Shown here: positions 41,893 through 56,100 of the stretch, in pieces
Layout: the number at the start of each line of letters is the position of its first letter
Position numbering within the stretch: the stretch's first letter is position 1
Assembly: GCA_905160935.1 (NCBI GenBank)
Contig: CAJHZI010000423.1
Coordinates: forward strand, 2,351,001 to 2,415,000
DNA: 64,000 nt
Reading direction: 5' to 3'
Source: Enchytraeus crypticus
Lineage: Eukaryota; Annelida; Clitellata; Enchytraeida; Enchytraeidae
Position numbers and translations under genes: made by a program
Notes under the pieces: model-generated
What the model was told of the DNA's origin: nothing
Databases searched by the model: none
The model's input: only the letters and a program-made list of their open reading frames with translations

Positions 41893-44219
41893 CCAAAGAG
41901 TAGGGAGAGTTGTAGAGTATGCATTTTAATAATTAATTAATTATTAATACATTTAATAATTAGTAATAATTTTAATAATTAATTAATTAGTAATACGTTT
42001 AATAATTAGTAATAATTTTAATAATTAATTAATTAGTATTCCTGAGGAGCTGTTGAACGGCATAGACCATTGAGTGCTCGTCAATGAGTGAGATAAAGAG
42101 ACTTTTTATACTTACGTGATTTATAGCAAAGGTTTACATTCAATAATTAATACTTAGTCACTTTTATCATAGACATACACACATGAACTCACACACGCAC
42201 AGGCACACACATACATGTGCGTGCATACACATACAAGATAAATAATAAACGTTTCCATCAGAGTCCTATGGTGATGTTTTCATACGAATCACGGCACGGC
42301 GCAGCACAACTCAACACAACACAACATAGCATACAGTAAAATACAGGAAAGTTAAAGATCAAAGAACGCTCAATTGTTGATATTTTATTATATTCCTAAT
42401 TATTGTTTTACTTAAGTGATATAAGCATATGTAATAAACGTACAATAAACACAGAGAACCATTACAGGGATAGTAGACTAAAAGTTCTTGCAATACATTA
42501 AACTTTAGTTAAAAACATCAATTCTACTGTCGTCAATGACAACATCGAACATTATTGAACTAAATACACAGGATCCCAAAAGGATGCAAAATCAAAAATT
42601 CAGAAAATTCAGCAGTTCAAAGAAAGAGAATTACTGTAAAGAAAGGAAGGAACGTTCTATAGCTTTAAACAATATTTGAGATTTAATATTTTTGATGCCA
42701 TATTAGGCATGCCGCAAAAGCAAATAGGGCTATGAGAAGACTATTCATTATAATAAAGCATTAGAAAAGATCTAATATTTTCGAAGCCACTTGGAAAATA
42801 GGCCTATTGTCTTAATGATGAACAAGAAAAATTGAAGCTAATATCATGAGCGTGCAAAAGAAGTTAGGCCTTATTATTATTAGACTTTTTATTTATTAGT
42901 CTGCTATATATTATTGAGAAACTCGGCCGTCATGTGACGTAATATTCTTAATGTATCGTATAATTCGAATTTTGAGCTAAACGAACTATTTTAGTCAACC
43001 AATCAATCAATCAATAAAATTTAACGTCCAGTTTATCTCCATAATGCAATTTCAGGGACGTCATTTAATAATTTAATATTGATCCTACTGTTTATGTTTA
43101 TGTGCTTGATTTGTTTTCTGTTACTTTTCTTCCTGTCGAATGTTGACGAATAAAGAAGTAGATATATACAATGGTAATGGAGAATTTAAAATTCCTTTGA
43201 TCGTCTGGGATTTTAATTGGATTCGCCGTTAATCCGAGATCTAAACAGTGGACATAAAAATGACAAAATATTATTATGACTTCATTAATTAGAATTGTTG
43301 AAACATTAGACGGAAAAAGCATAAGCTTTTGACAAAACGGCCATATCGATCATTGGAAAGTTGGTATTGATACCAGGTGAAACTACCTTTCCTCGTGATA
43401 GGACCTGTTATTGACAGTGTTCTACATTAAAGAGCGCCTCCATACGAAGCCGTCATGGGGTGTGTATTTATGCAGGTGACTCTTATGTTTGCTTGACCGC
43501 GAATTGATTTTCTATCCCTTGGGCAAGGCTTAATAAATGCAGGTGAAATTACCAAGGATACAAAAACTCAAGGTCAAAGATAAAAATAAAAATAAAATAA
43601 AAAGATAAATAAAGATAAAAGCAAAGAGGAGGAAAATTTAAAAGTCAATATAAAACAAGCTTATTTTTTTAGCATGGCATTTTGAACGATTGGGACTTTT
43701 CCTCTGATTTTGAAAAAAATATAAGCTCTTGTCCGAATTCACAGTAGGGCCTACAATTAATTCTAATTTACGACCTCCGTCTTTGTAAAGACAGAGGTTA
43801 GCACACAACCAGAGAACCATTTAACATTTTCTTGTGGAATATTTAAATATTCTAGACAAATCAGTTGCACTGAGAACATGGTACGTTGGTAGTCCTATCG
43901 TACCTGTCTTTCTTATCGTCACAGAAATCCGTGGGCCCTACTTGTCCTCCGTTAAAGAGTAATCAGAGAAGATGCTAATACAGTTAAAATAACATCAAAA
44001 TGGCATCATATACCCGAATAACTGTCTGAACTGGTGACTTTGTGTCGCATTGCACTTTCAATACGCGCATTTTGTATTGAAATATAAGAATATATGTATA
44101 TGACGTCATGATTAAAGCAGCGGTAAGTGTGGAGAAATTATAGTCATGACGTTGCATAGATTTGAAACTAGACTTAGCTTTGAATGAAACTTTCTCCGAG
44201 ACTTTTACTTGAAATTTAG

Positions 44220-44335
44220 GGCACATGTTAGTGCCTTCGTGGCCTTTGTGTCCTTTTTCGCTTTATCTCCATGTATTTCTGGTGTACGATTTTACCCAAG
44301 TGAAATAAACGTGATTCAATTCAATTCAATTCAAA
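44220..44335 (+). repeat. Dispersed repeat with (TTCAA)n tail
   Basis: GGGCACATGTTAGTGCCTTC, CGTGGCCTTTGTGTCC, AAGTGAAATAAACG, then ATTCAATTCAATTCAATTCA. It matches the opposite-strand copy at 19850-19970. Confidence 0.65.
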
Positions 44336-45068
44336 ATAGAAAATGTTGCTAGCTTTTAGAGCTCTGCGGATTATTTCTTCATTAAAATGACATTGCTAAG
44401 ATTATTAAATTAATAATTAATACTTAATTCAATAATTAGTTATTTACTAAATTAAATTAATAAATTATTATTGACATTGTTAAAATGACAGACATTGCTT
44501 CTACAAAAGCAGTCAGGTTTTATTATTACTTGTTAGGAATATAATATTAATATTAGAGTAATATTATTACAGCGTGTTAACTAACGGTATAAGATGTCAA
44601 TGCAATATATTGACACTCTGATAACTATTAACTGATAATAATAATGATAATAATAAAGGTTTAACGTCCGTTTCCTCATCCAGGGATGATGTCAGGGACG
44701 TCATGAAATATTAATTTCATGACGAAATTCATATTCAACTTCGTGATGAATAGAGAATAAATGAGATACGAGTTCAAAACATCCTTGCGAAACTATATGA
44801 CATTTGCTTTTGTCCCTTATATCTCATATAAGATGTGGTGTAGACAGGGGGATTTGAGACAGTCTACTTGTATCCCGACCCTAGTTAAACTTGGATTCAA
44901 GGGAAGATGATGATGATGATGACCTCATATAAGCTTATGAGAGTATAAATTCTGTATACTTAAAAATTACAAGATATTATAAATGTATGCGTGAACGCAA
45001 TGCATATACACGCATATATGTGCCTGTGATATATTAGCATTTTTAAAATATTGAGGATACAGATGTAG

Positions 45069-46702
45069 TTAGAGTTCGTTGGTTTTTTCCAGGAGTCCAC
45101 TTGCTGGTAGCTGAGAGGACTGGTGGGACTTGTAGGAAGAGGCTGTTGGTGATGAAATCATCGAGTCCGTGGGGTCCATCAGCTGCTTGTTAGTGTAAAC
45201 ATCAAAATAAGGCACCACCTTCTCCCACACCTACCACAATATATAGGGTGTCCAGATAGGTCGTGAACGATTTTGAATGCAAAAAATTATATGTTATGCA
45301 CAATACAATGTGGAAAGTTTGATACTGGCAGATAGGCTGTTCAATTGTAAATAACAGGGAAAATACTGTAGGTTTGTAACTTACGTTTCAAAGTGTTGAC
45401 GTCATTTGCCGTGACGTCAGCAAAATGTGCGTAAACAGAAAACTGCCGCAACAGTGCAGTAAATAAACGGCGTATCACTGATTAGGCAATGGCAACATTA
45501 AACGAAGCGCAAATTAGAGCACAAACTATTACACTATTGGAAGAAAAGTATAGTTATGGCGTTATAGCAAAAAAACTAGGTCGTAGTAAAGCGTGGATTA
45601 GCAAGTGGGCCAACCGCTACAAGCAGAATCCAAACGAAACGCTGCAGAGTCGTTATCAAGGCGGTCGAAAGTCTGTGCTGACTGCCGCCGCTCAAAAACT
45701 GATTAGGCAGTCTAAATATGTGCGTGGACAGAGTCCGCGAAAGTTAGCACGTCGATTGAAAGACAAACGCTTTGCTGGATGCAAAGAGACAATAAGACAG
45801 TATATGCGAACGACGCTGAAATGGAAATGCTTTAAACGACAAAAGGTCCCAAAGTTAAGTAGTGCTTATAAAGTCCGCCGAGTCAACGTTGCGAAGAAGT
45901 TTAAAGATATTGACTGGTCGCGTGTCATGTTCACTGATGAATCACCTTTCAAACTTTACTACGTACCTAACAATACGAACGATGTAGTATGGGGATCACA
46001 AGAAACTTCTGTTCCGTGCGCGCCACAGGTGAAGTTCAGCCCGTCAGTTCTGGTGTGGGGTGGTATTACAGCTCGCGGATTAACAAAACTTCATATCATC
46101 CCAAATAAAACTTAAGTTAATTCGACTTATTACATCAATGAGATACTGGAGAAAGAGGTCAAACCAGCATTCCAGCGAACAGTTGTATGTACGAATTTAA
46201 CAGCTACAAAGCTGTTTCGGAATAACGGCGAAGGATTGTTTCAACAAGACGGTGCACGTGCACACACATCAAGAGCGTCAGTCGAGTGGTTGAACACAAA
46301 CATTAATGGATATATCTCACCAGAGGACTGGCCACCTAATTCTCCGGATTTGTCACCGATAGAAAATGTTTGGAGTATTATGGCGGCAACGGTTTATGCC
46401 GATCCTGAACCGCAGACATTGAACAGCTTGAAACGCCGGATTCGAAAGGCGTGGAAATCGATACATCTGAAAACTCTGACAAATCTAATTGGCTCGATGC
46501 ATGATCGACTTGACGCTGTACTGAAGAATAAAGGAGACATTATTAAATACTAAATGACAATTTTTATAAATTTGTTACTAGTGGATTAAAAATGGCAGTC
46601 ATTCAAAATCGTTCACGATCTATCTGGACACCCTATAATAGAAGTCACATAACCAGTGTGTTAATATAATTACTTAATAAGTTAATATATTAAGTAAAGT
46701 AA

Positions 46703-46782
<80 letters not shown>

Positions 46783-46881
46783 TACGGTTAGACTGAGTGT
46801 TTCACTACAAACTTAGAGGCAAGAGCGGTTACTGGATCTCAAACTGGATTCAAATTTACTTGTTCTTCTTCGTTGAGCTAT

Positions 46882-46933
<52 letters not shown>

Positions 46934-46998
46934 TATATACATGTATATATATATATATACATATTATATAATTTACTTGTTCTACTTCGTTGAGCTAT

Positions 46999-47057
<59 letters not shown>

Positions 47058-47495
47058 CTCTTTCAGTTAAATAATAACTAAACTAATAATGAACAGGTTA
47101 AATTATTAAGTAGCCTAAATCCTGAGAGTCTGAGCAGAGCCATAAGTGAAGTATTTGTAAAGGAATACAGACGTATTTATGTTAATTACCTTTCCCTCTC
47201 TGAGCAGCTTGGTCACTGCCTCTATATCAGGAGCCATCACACGGTCCCTGTCCCAAGCACTGATCAATCAAACAATCAAATTAATTTTATATCCAGAGTC
47301 TTTAGTCCTTCAATATTCATGTCTTCTTGTAATAACTAATAATAATAATACATTTAATACCCTATTATTGCTACGATTTAATAGTCCTATTATTGCTACG
47401 ATTTAATAGTCCTATTATTGCTACGATTTAACTTTTCGAATCGAAACTATTCACCAGTTCTTAAACTGATTTTCACTTCTATTATAATTACTATG

Positions 47496-47563
<68 letters not shown>

Positions 47564-50500
47564 TGTATACATACATCTGTTTCTGAAAAATTGCAGGTCC
47601 AGGTTCATATTCTTACTTATGGCCTTCCATCGCGCTCTCGCCAAAGTAGTCCATTGATCAGAAAATTAATTCAATCACAAAAGTTTATGCCTTGCCAAAT
47701 CCTTAAAATAAAGCCAATAAAATAGCTTATAGGGTAGTTTCCCGATGTCTTCTCAACCATTTCTTCGTCGTCTCTTGCGATAAGTGCAGTTTAGTTTACA
47801 GTTGATCAATTCTTCACTGACTGGGACAACACGGCAAGTGAATATATAAATGAATGGCTTGGATGCAGTTTGTGGTGCAGAAGATGTTTGTTTTAAAATT
47901 AGAATTAATGTAAAATTAAATTAACTAGATATAATTTACTCGGATAAGAAATGATAACGTCGTACTTGGCCACAGATCGCACCAGACTATGAACTTCTTC
48001 TAGAGGAGCCGTTGTGGTCAAGGGTCGCAGAAACTCTATCGCTTGGCAAGCTGCCAACAACTCAATCGCTACCACTACATAAAATTAACAAAATGTATAG
48101 ATTGTTTAGAAATAAATTTTAATGAATTGAATGCAAAATTAAAAATAAATAAGTAACAAGTAATGTACAAAATCAATAGCAAAAATAACAACATAATAAT
48201 GATAATATTAAATAATATCAATCATCATCATCATTATCGTCCCTTGAATCTCAGTTTAGCTCAAAACTATTAAATAATATCAATAAAAATAATATATAAT
48301 AAAAACATTTCCATCTTCTATCTCTTAGTACTCTGCCTACTGGTAGATCAATGGCATATAACGCCACCACTCTTCTGTCTCTTTTCCTACGCATATCCAT
48401 AAATGAGTGGAAATAATAAACCAATATTCTTCAATAATTGTAAATAATAAATAAAATAAGGTATCTGGTAATTAGTACATTACCAGCAAATACGAATTTT
48501 ATCAGTACAATAATAAATCATAGACTACTAGGATTTCTACACAGTATTATCTTGAACAAGACTTGTAGGTAATTTTTTGAACTAGTCATAACTTTGGTCT
48601 GCGCTCTAACTGCGAACTCTGGAACAGTGTTTAACGTTAGTTTTACCTGCTTAACTCAAATCAGTGACTACACGGGAAACGAACCTGTTTCCACATTGGA
48701 GACGACCTCGAGAGCTTTCCTAGCGGCATAGCCTCCCATACTCACATGATCCTCTGTACCAGCACTGGTCGTCAGACTGTCTGAGGAGGCTGGGTGACAC
48801 AGCACCTTGTTCTCTGACACTGAAAATAGAAGATCAGAGGCGTCAGCGTGACGCTTGTTTATCATCATCATCATCATTCTCATCATCATCATCGTTATCA
48901 TCATCAGATAACAAGGTGGCACAGCACCTTGTTCTCTGACACTGAACATAGAAGATCAGAGGCGTCAGTACAACGTGACGCTTGTTCATTATAATTATAA
49001 AGTATTTACTTTTTATTATAATTATAACATAAGGCTATCCATGAGAGCTATATGGTACAGATATATGAAGCCAGTACTGCTGATTAGGCTGTCTGTGAGA
49101 GCTAGTTGGTGCAGTACTGGTGATCAAACTTTATATGAGAGCTTGGTGGTACAGATCACCACTAGTACTGGTGATCAAACTATATATATGAGAGCTTGGT
49201 GGTACAGATCACCACCAGTATTGGTGATCAGACTCTCTGGGGAAGCTAGGAGGCACCACATCTTGTTCTCTGGCACTATGCGCACAAAGATTCAGTTTAC
49301 TTATTGCTCTATATGAAAGAGGCATTATAAAGTTAACTTTGCAAGTAAAGAACTGGTTGGACGCTCAGATTATGGCAGAATATCTCAGACATATACCGGT
49401 AGCTGGTAAGATTTCCGGTCGGCCCGTCTCTGACTGTTCTCTAGTACATTAGTTTGAAATGACTAAATGCAGTCAAGCTAGTCACAGCACTGATAATCAG
49501 GCTATCTATGAAAATTAGTTGGTACATGCTGAGAGAAGAAGAAGGCCACCCATATAATAATGAATTACAGTAGTCAAGCTTAGAATGAACTATACAATTT
49601 ACAAGAATTAATGATGAATTTCTAGTAAGGGATGGAGATAAACAAATAAAACTATAATGAATGTAAAAGAAATTTTAGGTCGGCGGTTCTAACTAAGCTC
49701 TTCTTAAAATAAAAGTGACCTAAAATTGTTCAATATTTTAAAAGTGACAGAAACAAAGACAAAAATTGATACAATTAATAGAAATTAAGATGAAATTAAA
49801 TCAAAAGCTCACCTAAAGCAGCTGCTGTTACCTGCGCCATCATTAATCCACAATTCAAACCTCCGTTGTTTGTAAGAAAGGCTGGCAGCTCACTGTAAGC
49901 TGTCCAATGTATAGAATAGGAGTAATAATTATTTAATAGTTAATTTAATTTAAATTAATTTATTTTAGTTAATTAAATTAATAATAATAAATTTAATTTA
50001 ATTTAATGTGACAATTTTTGTGGTAACAAAATAAAGTTTTTAAGACACCAATTCAGCTCTTTTGAAAGTGCATTGAAGCTATAGCCTAAAGCCAAGGTTA
50101 ACTACTATCTTCATTTACAAGAAATGCTGTTATAAGCAGACAGGCTGTGATTCGAACTGATGCCCTCCTACTTTTCAGGCTACAGAAAGCGAATATTTTA
50201 AATAGATTATCTGCAAAATTCTAAGACATTTTACTACTTGTTGTGAAATATTTTATTATACTTATGATTTATTATAATTACCTGACTATGATATGATAAT
50301 ATTTCGCGCGTTGTGTCCGGGTTGCTGAAGAATAGACCAACCGTATACTACACGTGTTGTAAAAGGCGACAAAATTAACTAAATTCAGAAAGGGAATTCG
50401 ATTTGATGAGCGCCTAGGCTCCAGAAATTGCAAAACAAACATTTTGGAAATGAATGGAAAAGTTCCCCAGCCCACAGATGGGGTGGAGAAGATCTATTCG

Positions 50501-52522
50501 TATTCCGACCCTGGCTAAACTGTGATTCAAGAGAAGAACAAGGCCTGATTAAGATAATGACTGTGATTTAAATAAATTATCTAAGACACTTTTTTGTTCG
50601 TATAGTTACGCACTTGACATACCGCACGTGCTACATAGTTTCCTTTCTTTTGTTTCTGTTTTTGTAGTTTTCGTTATTCCCTCCATTCCTCTCCATGGTT
50701 ATTAATAATCGTTGACTTTTGTTGGCGCAACAATTGCAGCCGGCGCGGATTTAAGAATAACCTTCAAACACCCTCGGGATTTTTTTCTTTCAAAGCTGTC
50801 AATACTCGGTCCAAGTTGGTTCCAAGTTTTTTGCAAGTTGCAAGTTGGTTACAAGGTTCCAAGGTGGTCGCCCACAAAGTACTAACCGGTAAATTTTAGC
50901 TTAACATCGTTCAACTGACGCGCAGCTTAACAGAGTGCTCTAAATCCCGCCCCCCTTGATATAATCATAATTATAATGAAGCTAAGCAACAAGTCTGTTT
51001 TCACAACATAAGTGGACCTATGTAATCAGAATCAATTTGGCAAGATTTTGAACTTATGAGTTATGACCTCTTTTGCTTGACATGCAAGCTTGGTTTCAAC
51101 TTTGCCACCATCCGTTACAATTGTGTAAATCAAGAAACTCATAATCTTTGACAAAATAACCTTATACCAATGTAGATACATACACGTATATGCTTATAAT
51201 CCTTATTCCCCTTCAAAATCATGTCGAATGGCTCATTCCGAAAATTCGATGTTTTCATATGCTTTTAGTTGTGCAAATTATGGTGTTTTATCTTCAGGAG
51301 AAGCATATATTCTTATATATTCTTACCAGGATTAATCAGTCTTTCCGTTCTTCTTTCGCTGATGATTGCAATTTCATTGATAGCTATAGCTAGATAATCA
51401 AGACCCTGTTTAAATTAAACGTAAAATTTATAAAAAGATTTAAACAATATAACAAAAATAATCTTTAAAAAATGAAAACATTGGTTATACAAGTAGTTTG
51501 AATTAAGAATATACTGCTCAGTAGCAACTACTGCACAATTGCCTCTCCTTTCAATGCCTTAGATCTGTCTATCAATAGTGTAAATGTATTTTAAAATATT
51601 AAAATTTTTTTAAGTAAACGTATAACTAGACTCATTGGGATTCGCAATCGGGAGAGACGATGGTTAATCTTTGTTCATCAAGGCAGTATAATGATCTGGA
51701 TCACTGTACACTACTAAAATAAATCTTTGTCATGCTCGTCGAAATGAGCCGAAAGTATACAGAGCGATCTTGATGATCAAGTTACAATTGTCACCAGTAC
51801 ATAGGAGTTAATTGCCATTAGTTGTCTGAGATTTCCCTGTTGGCAGACGGGATAACATGCTCAAGATTTGAGCTCAAATTTTAAAATATTCTGCTGCAAT
51901 TAGTAAATTACAAAATTTCAACTAGTAAATATTCTATGCAATCTGTTATTACCTATTTCATCAAACTAGACAAAGTTTATAATTGCTTAGCAGTGATAAA
52001 AGTATTATCTGCAATTAGTTCAAAAAGATTTTTGACTTTGTAACGACCGCTAAGTTTTTACACTAATTTAGACATCAAAATATGACTGCATTCCTAAATT
52101 AAACAATCAAGCGGAACTTACCACGTCAATCAATAAATCAATCAATCTATAAGAATTTAATATCCGATTCCACGCAATAAGGCAATCAGACTCCGACAAG
52201 TACAGACGCCAATGCACAACACGATGACGACTGAGTATAAAAGGCCACAAGAAATACACGACAAAGCAAGATAAGAACAGTGCAAGTCCAAGAAACAAGG
52301 CAAGATGGTTAGAATATTGATTTACAGCAGAAAGAGTTTTAGCTTGCCCTGGAATGTACTAATAAATTTACAAGACCAATTGCTAATTCTCCTATCCAAT
52401 GCTGCTCCGGCTAACAATTTATGGGAACTCACAATTTCGATGAAGTGCATTCAAACCTTTGCAGGATACTCTCCGTGAAAGTTTCCTCCAGATATAATCT
52501 CGCCTCGATCACAAAACACAAT
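45069..52522 (-). CDS. HAL: HAL-B exons 15-21: C-terminal region and stop
   Basis: Exons: 15, 52457-52522; 16, 51327-51405; 17, 49813-49899; 18, 48685-48819; 19, 47966-48074; 20, 47190-47259; 21, 45069-45230. Blocks: [26 protein letters not shown] exon 16 ([15 protein letters not shown]), [40 protein letters not shown] (active-site Glu), [19 protein letters not shown] and [20 protein letters not shown]. Exon 21 ends with a Ser/Pro-rich tail and the stop. Exon 19 is taken to end at CCAA|GTACG (phase 2), which restores homology in exon 20. Confidence 0.92.
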
Positions 52523-53061
52523 CTGAAAAATATGGACAGTTTACTGTTTCGTTAGTGAATGTCAGAGTCAATGATACATGTAGAGTCAATGATAGAGTCA
52601 ATGAGAGAGTCAATGAATCAATGATAGTCAATGAGTCAATGATAAAGTCAATGAATCAATGATAGAGTCAATGATAAAGCATTGAGTCAAAGATAGAGCC
52701 AATGAATCAGTGATAGAGTCAATTATAGAATTAATAAGCTGGATGACACAGGTTCAAAAGCAAAAGCAAAGCCAAGTTTGGCGCTTGTTTCTTAAATACT
52801 CTCAGAGACGTTCCGGATGGACATTTGAACCGATAGTCTCCTGCTTCTCCTGCTTCTCGTGCTGTCCATTAATAGAAATCTACTTATTCTGCAAACGAAA
52901 ATCGTTTACAAACACCAACCGATGTACTTTAAAATATGCTTATAAAAATAGATTATATATATATATACATGTACGTATATATAATAATAATAATAAAGGT
53001 TTAACGTTCGTTTCCTCATACAAGGATGATGTCAGGGACGGCATATATATACATACATACA

Positions 53062-53155
<94 letters not shown>

Positions 53156-56100
53156 CGTGTGTGTGTAGTAAGTATAGAATATTATAAATGCTTAACGTTT
53201 AATGTTTAATAGAGTATATCGTGCTAAGGCATCTCTATACTTTACAACACTTACGGTAAAACAAGCAATATTCAGTAAAGAGCACGTAGTAAAATGCACT
53301 ACATATTAAATAACTATCATATATGTAGCATAGCTTAAATATTAAAATCAGAGATATTTATCCGTGAGCAGCATTTACATGGAAGGATAATATTACTACT
53401 GTTATGACTATGATTATAAGCAGTATATACCGGGTTATCAGTCACGGAATTCATCTCAACGTTGAGAATGCCTCGTACAAACTCTATTGTATCATGAACA
53501 ACACCGTGAACCTATTCAAACAAACATAGGAGCAGAAAATTATTTGAAATATTCTTCCTGAAATGAATAACAATGTTGAAGTATTTCAAAAACTATATTT
53601 CTTATCTATTGCCATTGCACAGCCTTCGTTGCCTTGTATTGTAGTATACTTATAAAAGGCATAGCAAGGAACGTGCTTAGGTTTACCTATAAAAATACAG
53701 AATATCATTTATGAATTTAAAAGTTTCAAATAGTCAAATGTATATTCTTATCAAAATGTTCATTTTGATCAGTGGTTGAATTGATTAAAGAGTACTATCT
53801 AGGTCTATCAAGTTACCGATAAATGGATAACAAACCAAAAGGGTTAACAAATTGACCTTTGAATATGAAAAAATACCTGCGGACAGCATCTCAGTGTGTA
53901 GGCATCTTGAACCTTATTACAGAACCGATGACTTTCTAAAATAATAAGTTCAAAGTTCATTACTACAGTTCATTTAGTTTATTACTACAGTTCATTTAAT
54001 GCATTATGTGCAAAGTTCGTTGCAGCATTCATTTAGGTAACAATTAATTGTACAAGTATAGGCCGAATTTCTAATTTAAGTTGATTATAATATATGATTT
54101 TTAATTGCTATACGATACTGTGCAATAATAATTTTAGATAGACGATGTGTATTTGGTTATGTTTGATATGTTCTGTAAATTATATAAGTAGATAAATGTG
54201 CTACAATATGCATGTATATATACTTACATATTTACATATATATATATATATATACAAATATATATATATATATAGTATATATATACTGTATATATATACT
54301 GTATCTCTTAGTGCACTGCCTACTGCAGGTCCATGGTATATAACGCCTCCACTCTTCTCTGTCTTCCTCCTACCTCTTCGTTTGCACATATGAGTGGGTC
54401 TTTAAATCATCTAACATACCTAATCTCGGCCTGTTCCTGACACTTTCTCCTTCCATTCTACCTTTTATGACCTCTCTTAATAGACCTTCCCCCCTTAGAA
54501 TATGTCCTATCCAACTCTTCTTCCTACTTCTTAATACATTTACTGTTTCTTAATACATTTACATATACTGTAAATACACTCTATATATATTCATTTCTTT
54601 ATTCGTCAAAAAACAGACAGGAAAAGTTGCATCACATATACATATATAAAAAGACATACACACATACACATAAGAACATAGAACAATAAAAAATGAATTA
54701 TAAGAAACTTAACTAGAGTTCCTACTACTTCCAGCACTAGCATGAAACGCTTCATAAATTAAATACCCGCTTCCACCATAAGACACTCCATTGTCCAGAA
54801 CCATCAAACAATTTATAGTCAATCTAAAGCAATCACATAGTTTATCTAGTTCCCTCAGCACATGTCTAGTTACAAAGTGTTTTAAATTTATATTTCTACT
54901 GACTCTATGTAGGCTGTTTCTTAAGAAATTAAACATAAGCTTAACTCTAATGTGCTTAAAATCCATCTTACCCAACCCTAGCATAGGGCCTAATTGGCTG
55001 AACCAGTTATGATAGTTAAATAGCTTTCTTTAAACACTGTTCCAGGCAACATTTAAATCATGAATTTGATCGTTTCTAAGTGAAATACTAACAGTGGCAC
55101 AGGTCAAAATGGGCAAGCAGTAGGACTCTAAAAGATGTAATCTCGTCAGCTCAGTTAAATTAGCTGATTTACTCAATATATTATTGCAACTAGAGTAAAA
55201 TTTTCTAATTATCAAATTGGTATCAACCATTATATTTTTACCTGCTGTAAAGGTAATACCTAAGTATTTAAAACATTTGACCCATTTTAGTGGTTTTTTC
55301 ATTAGAGACATTGGAGAAATTTCATAGCTGGGCCCTAACCCGATTGCAGCACACATAGATTTATCTATATTTAATTCTAGGAGTAATTTTTTAAACTAAA
55401 GTGAACATTGATCTAGCATCTTTTGTAAACCGTGTACCGTTGGTGAGATAAGAAGCAAATCATCAGCGTATAAGATCATACCAACAAATTGTGCACCAAT
55501 GGTGCAACCTACATTAAGAGATTTTAGGTCATTAGTGCTAGGATCAATAAAGATATTAAATAAAGCCGGCGATAGAGAGCTACCTTGTCTCACGCCACTT
55601 TTAACTGTTGGATTATGAGAATAGGATCCATTCCAACGAACACAGACATTTAACTTAGAAAACCAGTCCTGTAGCACAATTATCATCCATAAAGGAACGC
55701 CCTTCAATATAAGACTAGTGAATAATTTAAAGTGGTAAATTTTATCAAATGCCTTCTTTAGGTCAAGTGTAGCCATAAACACACTATTACCATTGTCTAG
55801 AAAATATTTAACGACTTCAGTCATCATAAAAATGGCATGATATATACATGTATACTCATGTAAAAGCATATATACTGCATATATACAGTACATTCCCTTT
55901 TCAAAATAGTCAATGTATAAATATCATTTCAAAGTAAAGAGGTCATTATATAAAAGTAGGTTTTGCCTTAGCTGCACTAAAATTAAGGCGAAATCTGCTT
56001 TTATAATTATCGTGTTAAAACAATCTATTAATTACCTGATATTTCAGAAGGAAATATGTCGGAGTGGAGTAAAGAGCGAAATCTGCTTGCAACTCCAATC

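Larger units (their letters stand above)
40066..45068. other. Convergent spacer between adhesion gene and HAL-B
   Basis: Five kilobases between the stop of the adhesion gene and the stop of HAL-B, so both 3' UTRs lie here. No gene recognised. Contents: TA tract 40420-40508, long inverted repeat 40671-41013, tRNA-like segment 41265-41345, family 2 SINE 41762-41892, AT-rich repeat 41925-42035, CA-rich stretch 42170-42235, a dispersed repeat end near 43000-43065, the (TTCAA)n-tailed repeat 44220-44335, and an RTE end 44860-44920. No clear AATAAA was placed for either gene. Confidence 0.65.

Noticed and set aside
46113..46235. Two separate transposase genes or a frameshift between them
   Set aside because: The two open stretches are in the same frame (distance divisible by three) and the DNA between them encodes matching transposase sequence; one stop codon separates them.
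46797..47081. Tyr/Ile-rich open frame (also 47418-47657, 52710-53168 and 54196-54393)
   Set aside because: TA and TG microsatellites translate as alternating Tyr-Ile or Val-Cys; no gene.
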